Part shown: in pieces, positions 57,378 through 57,570 of the stretch
Layout: the number at the start of each line of letters is the position of its first letter
Position numbering within the stretch: the first letter of the stretch is position 1
Source of the DNA: an uncultured Clostridia bacterium
GTDB lineage: Bacteria; Bacillota; Clostridia; UBA1381
Assembly (NCBI GenBank): GCA_934454035.1
Contig: CAKSFY010000002.1
Location: 1 to 57,570, forward strand
DNA: 57,570 bases
Direction: 5' to 3'
Made by a program: the position numbers and the translations under genes
The notes under the pieces: model-generated
The model's database searches: none
Seen by the model: only the letters and a program-made list of their open reading frames with translations
Told to the model about the DNA's origin: nothing

Positions 57378-57570
57378 ATGTTAACACCAATCGATATTCA
57401 AAAGCAGGACTTTGACGTAAGTTTCAGAGGTTATAATGCAGATGAAGTGGATGATTTTCTGGATTTGGTCGGAAAAGATTATGAAAAGCTTTATAAAGAA
57501 AATATGGAGCTTAAAGACAGAATCTCGGGACTTCAGGCATCCGTTGAACAGTATAAGGGCCTGGAAAGCT
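57378..57570 (+). CDS. divIVA: DivIVA, 3'-truncated by the window edge
   Basis: N-terminal part (64 residues) of DivIVA, the coiled-coil protein that recognises curved membrane at poles and septa. The sequence MLTPIDIQKQDFDVSFRGYN and ADEVDDFLDLVGKDYEKLYK is the canonical membrane-binding N-terminal domain; a coiled coil begins at about residue 35 (YKENMELKDRISGL). AAGGGAGCGA precedes ATG 57378. It follows ylmH in the standard sepF-ylmH-divIVA order. The C-terminal part is beyond the window. Confidence 0.94.
   Translation, partial: MLTPIDIQKQDFDVSFRGYNADEVDDFLDLVGKDYEKLYKENMELKDRISGLQASVEQYKGLES

Overview
The window looks like a chromosomal segment of an anaerobic, Gram-positive, low-to-moderate GC bacterium of the class Clostridia. 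The evidence is gene content and order: sepF-ylmH-divIVA, gdpP-rplI-dnaB, tilS-ftsH, nadK-argR-recN, IreB and MecA family proteins, a six-gene Rnf complex (rnfCDGEAB) and a ferredoxin-dependent 2-oxoacid oxidoreductase. Strong purine-rich ribosome binding sites, frequent TTG/GTG starts and many promoters with a 17-bp spacer fit the same picture. I see no rRNA, tRNA, CRISPR array, phage module or intact insertion sequence. Both window ends cut genes: glyS on the left and divIVA on the right.

Layout. 1-6.6 kb (+): glyS end, mscL, a DUF624 membrane protein, mnmG, then an operon of a lone EutS-type microcompartment shell protein, the EutP GTPase, IreB and a PHP-family phosphatase. 6.6-11.2 kb: an AraC regulator with a small membrane protein (-), diverging from a three-gene sugar operon (+) encoding a GH109-like NAD-dependent glycosidase, a sugar nucleotidyltransferase and an N-acetylhexosamine-kinase-like kinase. 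A 21-bp-spaced direct repeat lies between them and reaches the operon's poor -35. 11.2-13.5 kb: a hairpin-rich gap, then a glycosyltransferase and a collagen-like protein (-). 13.6-20.5 kb (+): recD2; a threonine/aspartate-family operon (free-standing ACT protein, hom, thrB, lysC); rlmB. 20.6-31.1 kb (+): a predicted glycoside hydrolase, gdpP-rplI-dnaB-tilS-ftsH, a DUF1858 protein, alkD and mrp. 31.2-32.3 kb (+): a NusG-domain-II protein and birA.

32.3-43.7 kb (-): a GNAT acetyltransferase, an HtrA-family protein that has lost its catalytic His and Ser, mecA with a Gfo/Idh oxidoreductase, a second ftsH, then the rnf operon with a ComEC-like metallo-beta-lactamase protein and a DUF3006 protein at its end. 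43.9-47.3 kb (+): nadK-argR-recN and an RseC-like protein. 47.4-51.0 kb (+): a closed unit encoding a P-loop ATPase, a ferredoxin, the three subunits of a 2-oxoacid:ferredoxin oxidoreductase and an unknown 96-residue protein, ending in a near-ideal terminator. 51.1-57.6 kb (+): lon, engB, an HlyD-like protein, yggS, sepF, a long RNA hairpin, ylmH and divIVA.

How the genes work together (inference): the oxidoreductase would supply reduced ferredoxin that Rnf oxidises to pump ions and make NADH. The AraC-linked operon looks like release and re-activation of an N-acetylhexosamine. Two FtsH proteases, Lon, MecA and the inactive HtrA form a quality-control theme. The main items for a second look are the HtrA pseudoprotease, the orphan EutS-EutP-IreB operon, the GH109/kinase/nucleotidyltransferase operon with its operator, and the hairpin that abuts ylmH.
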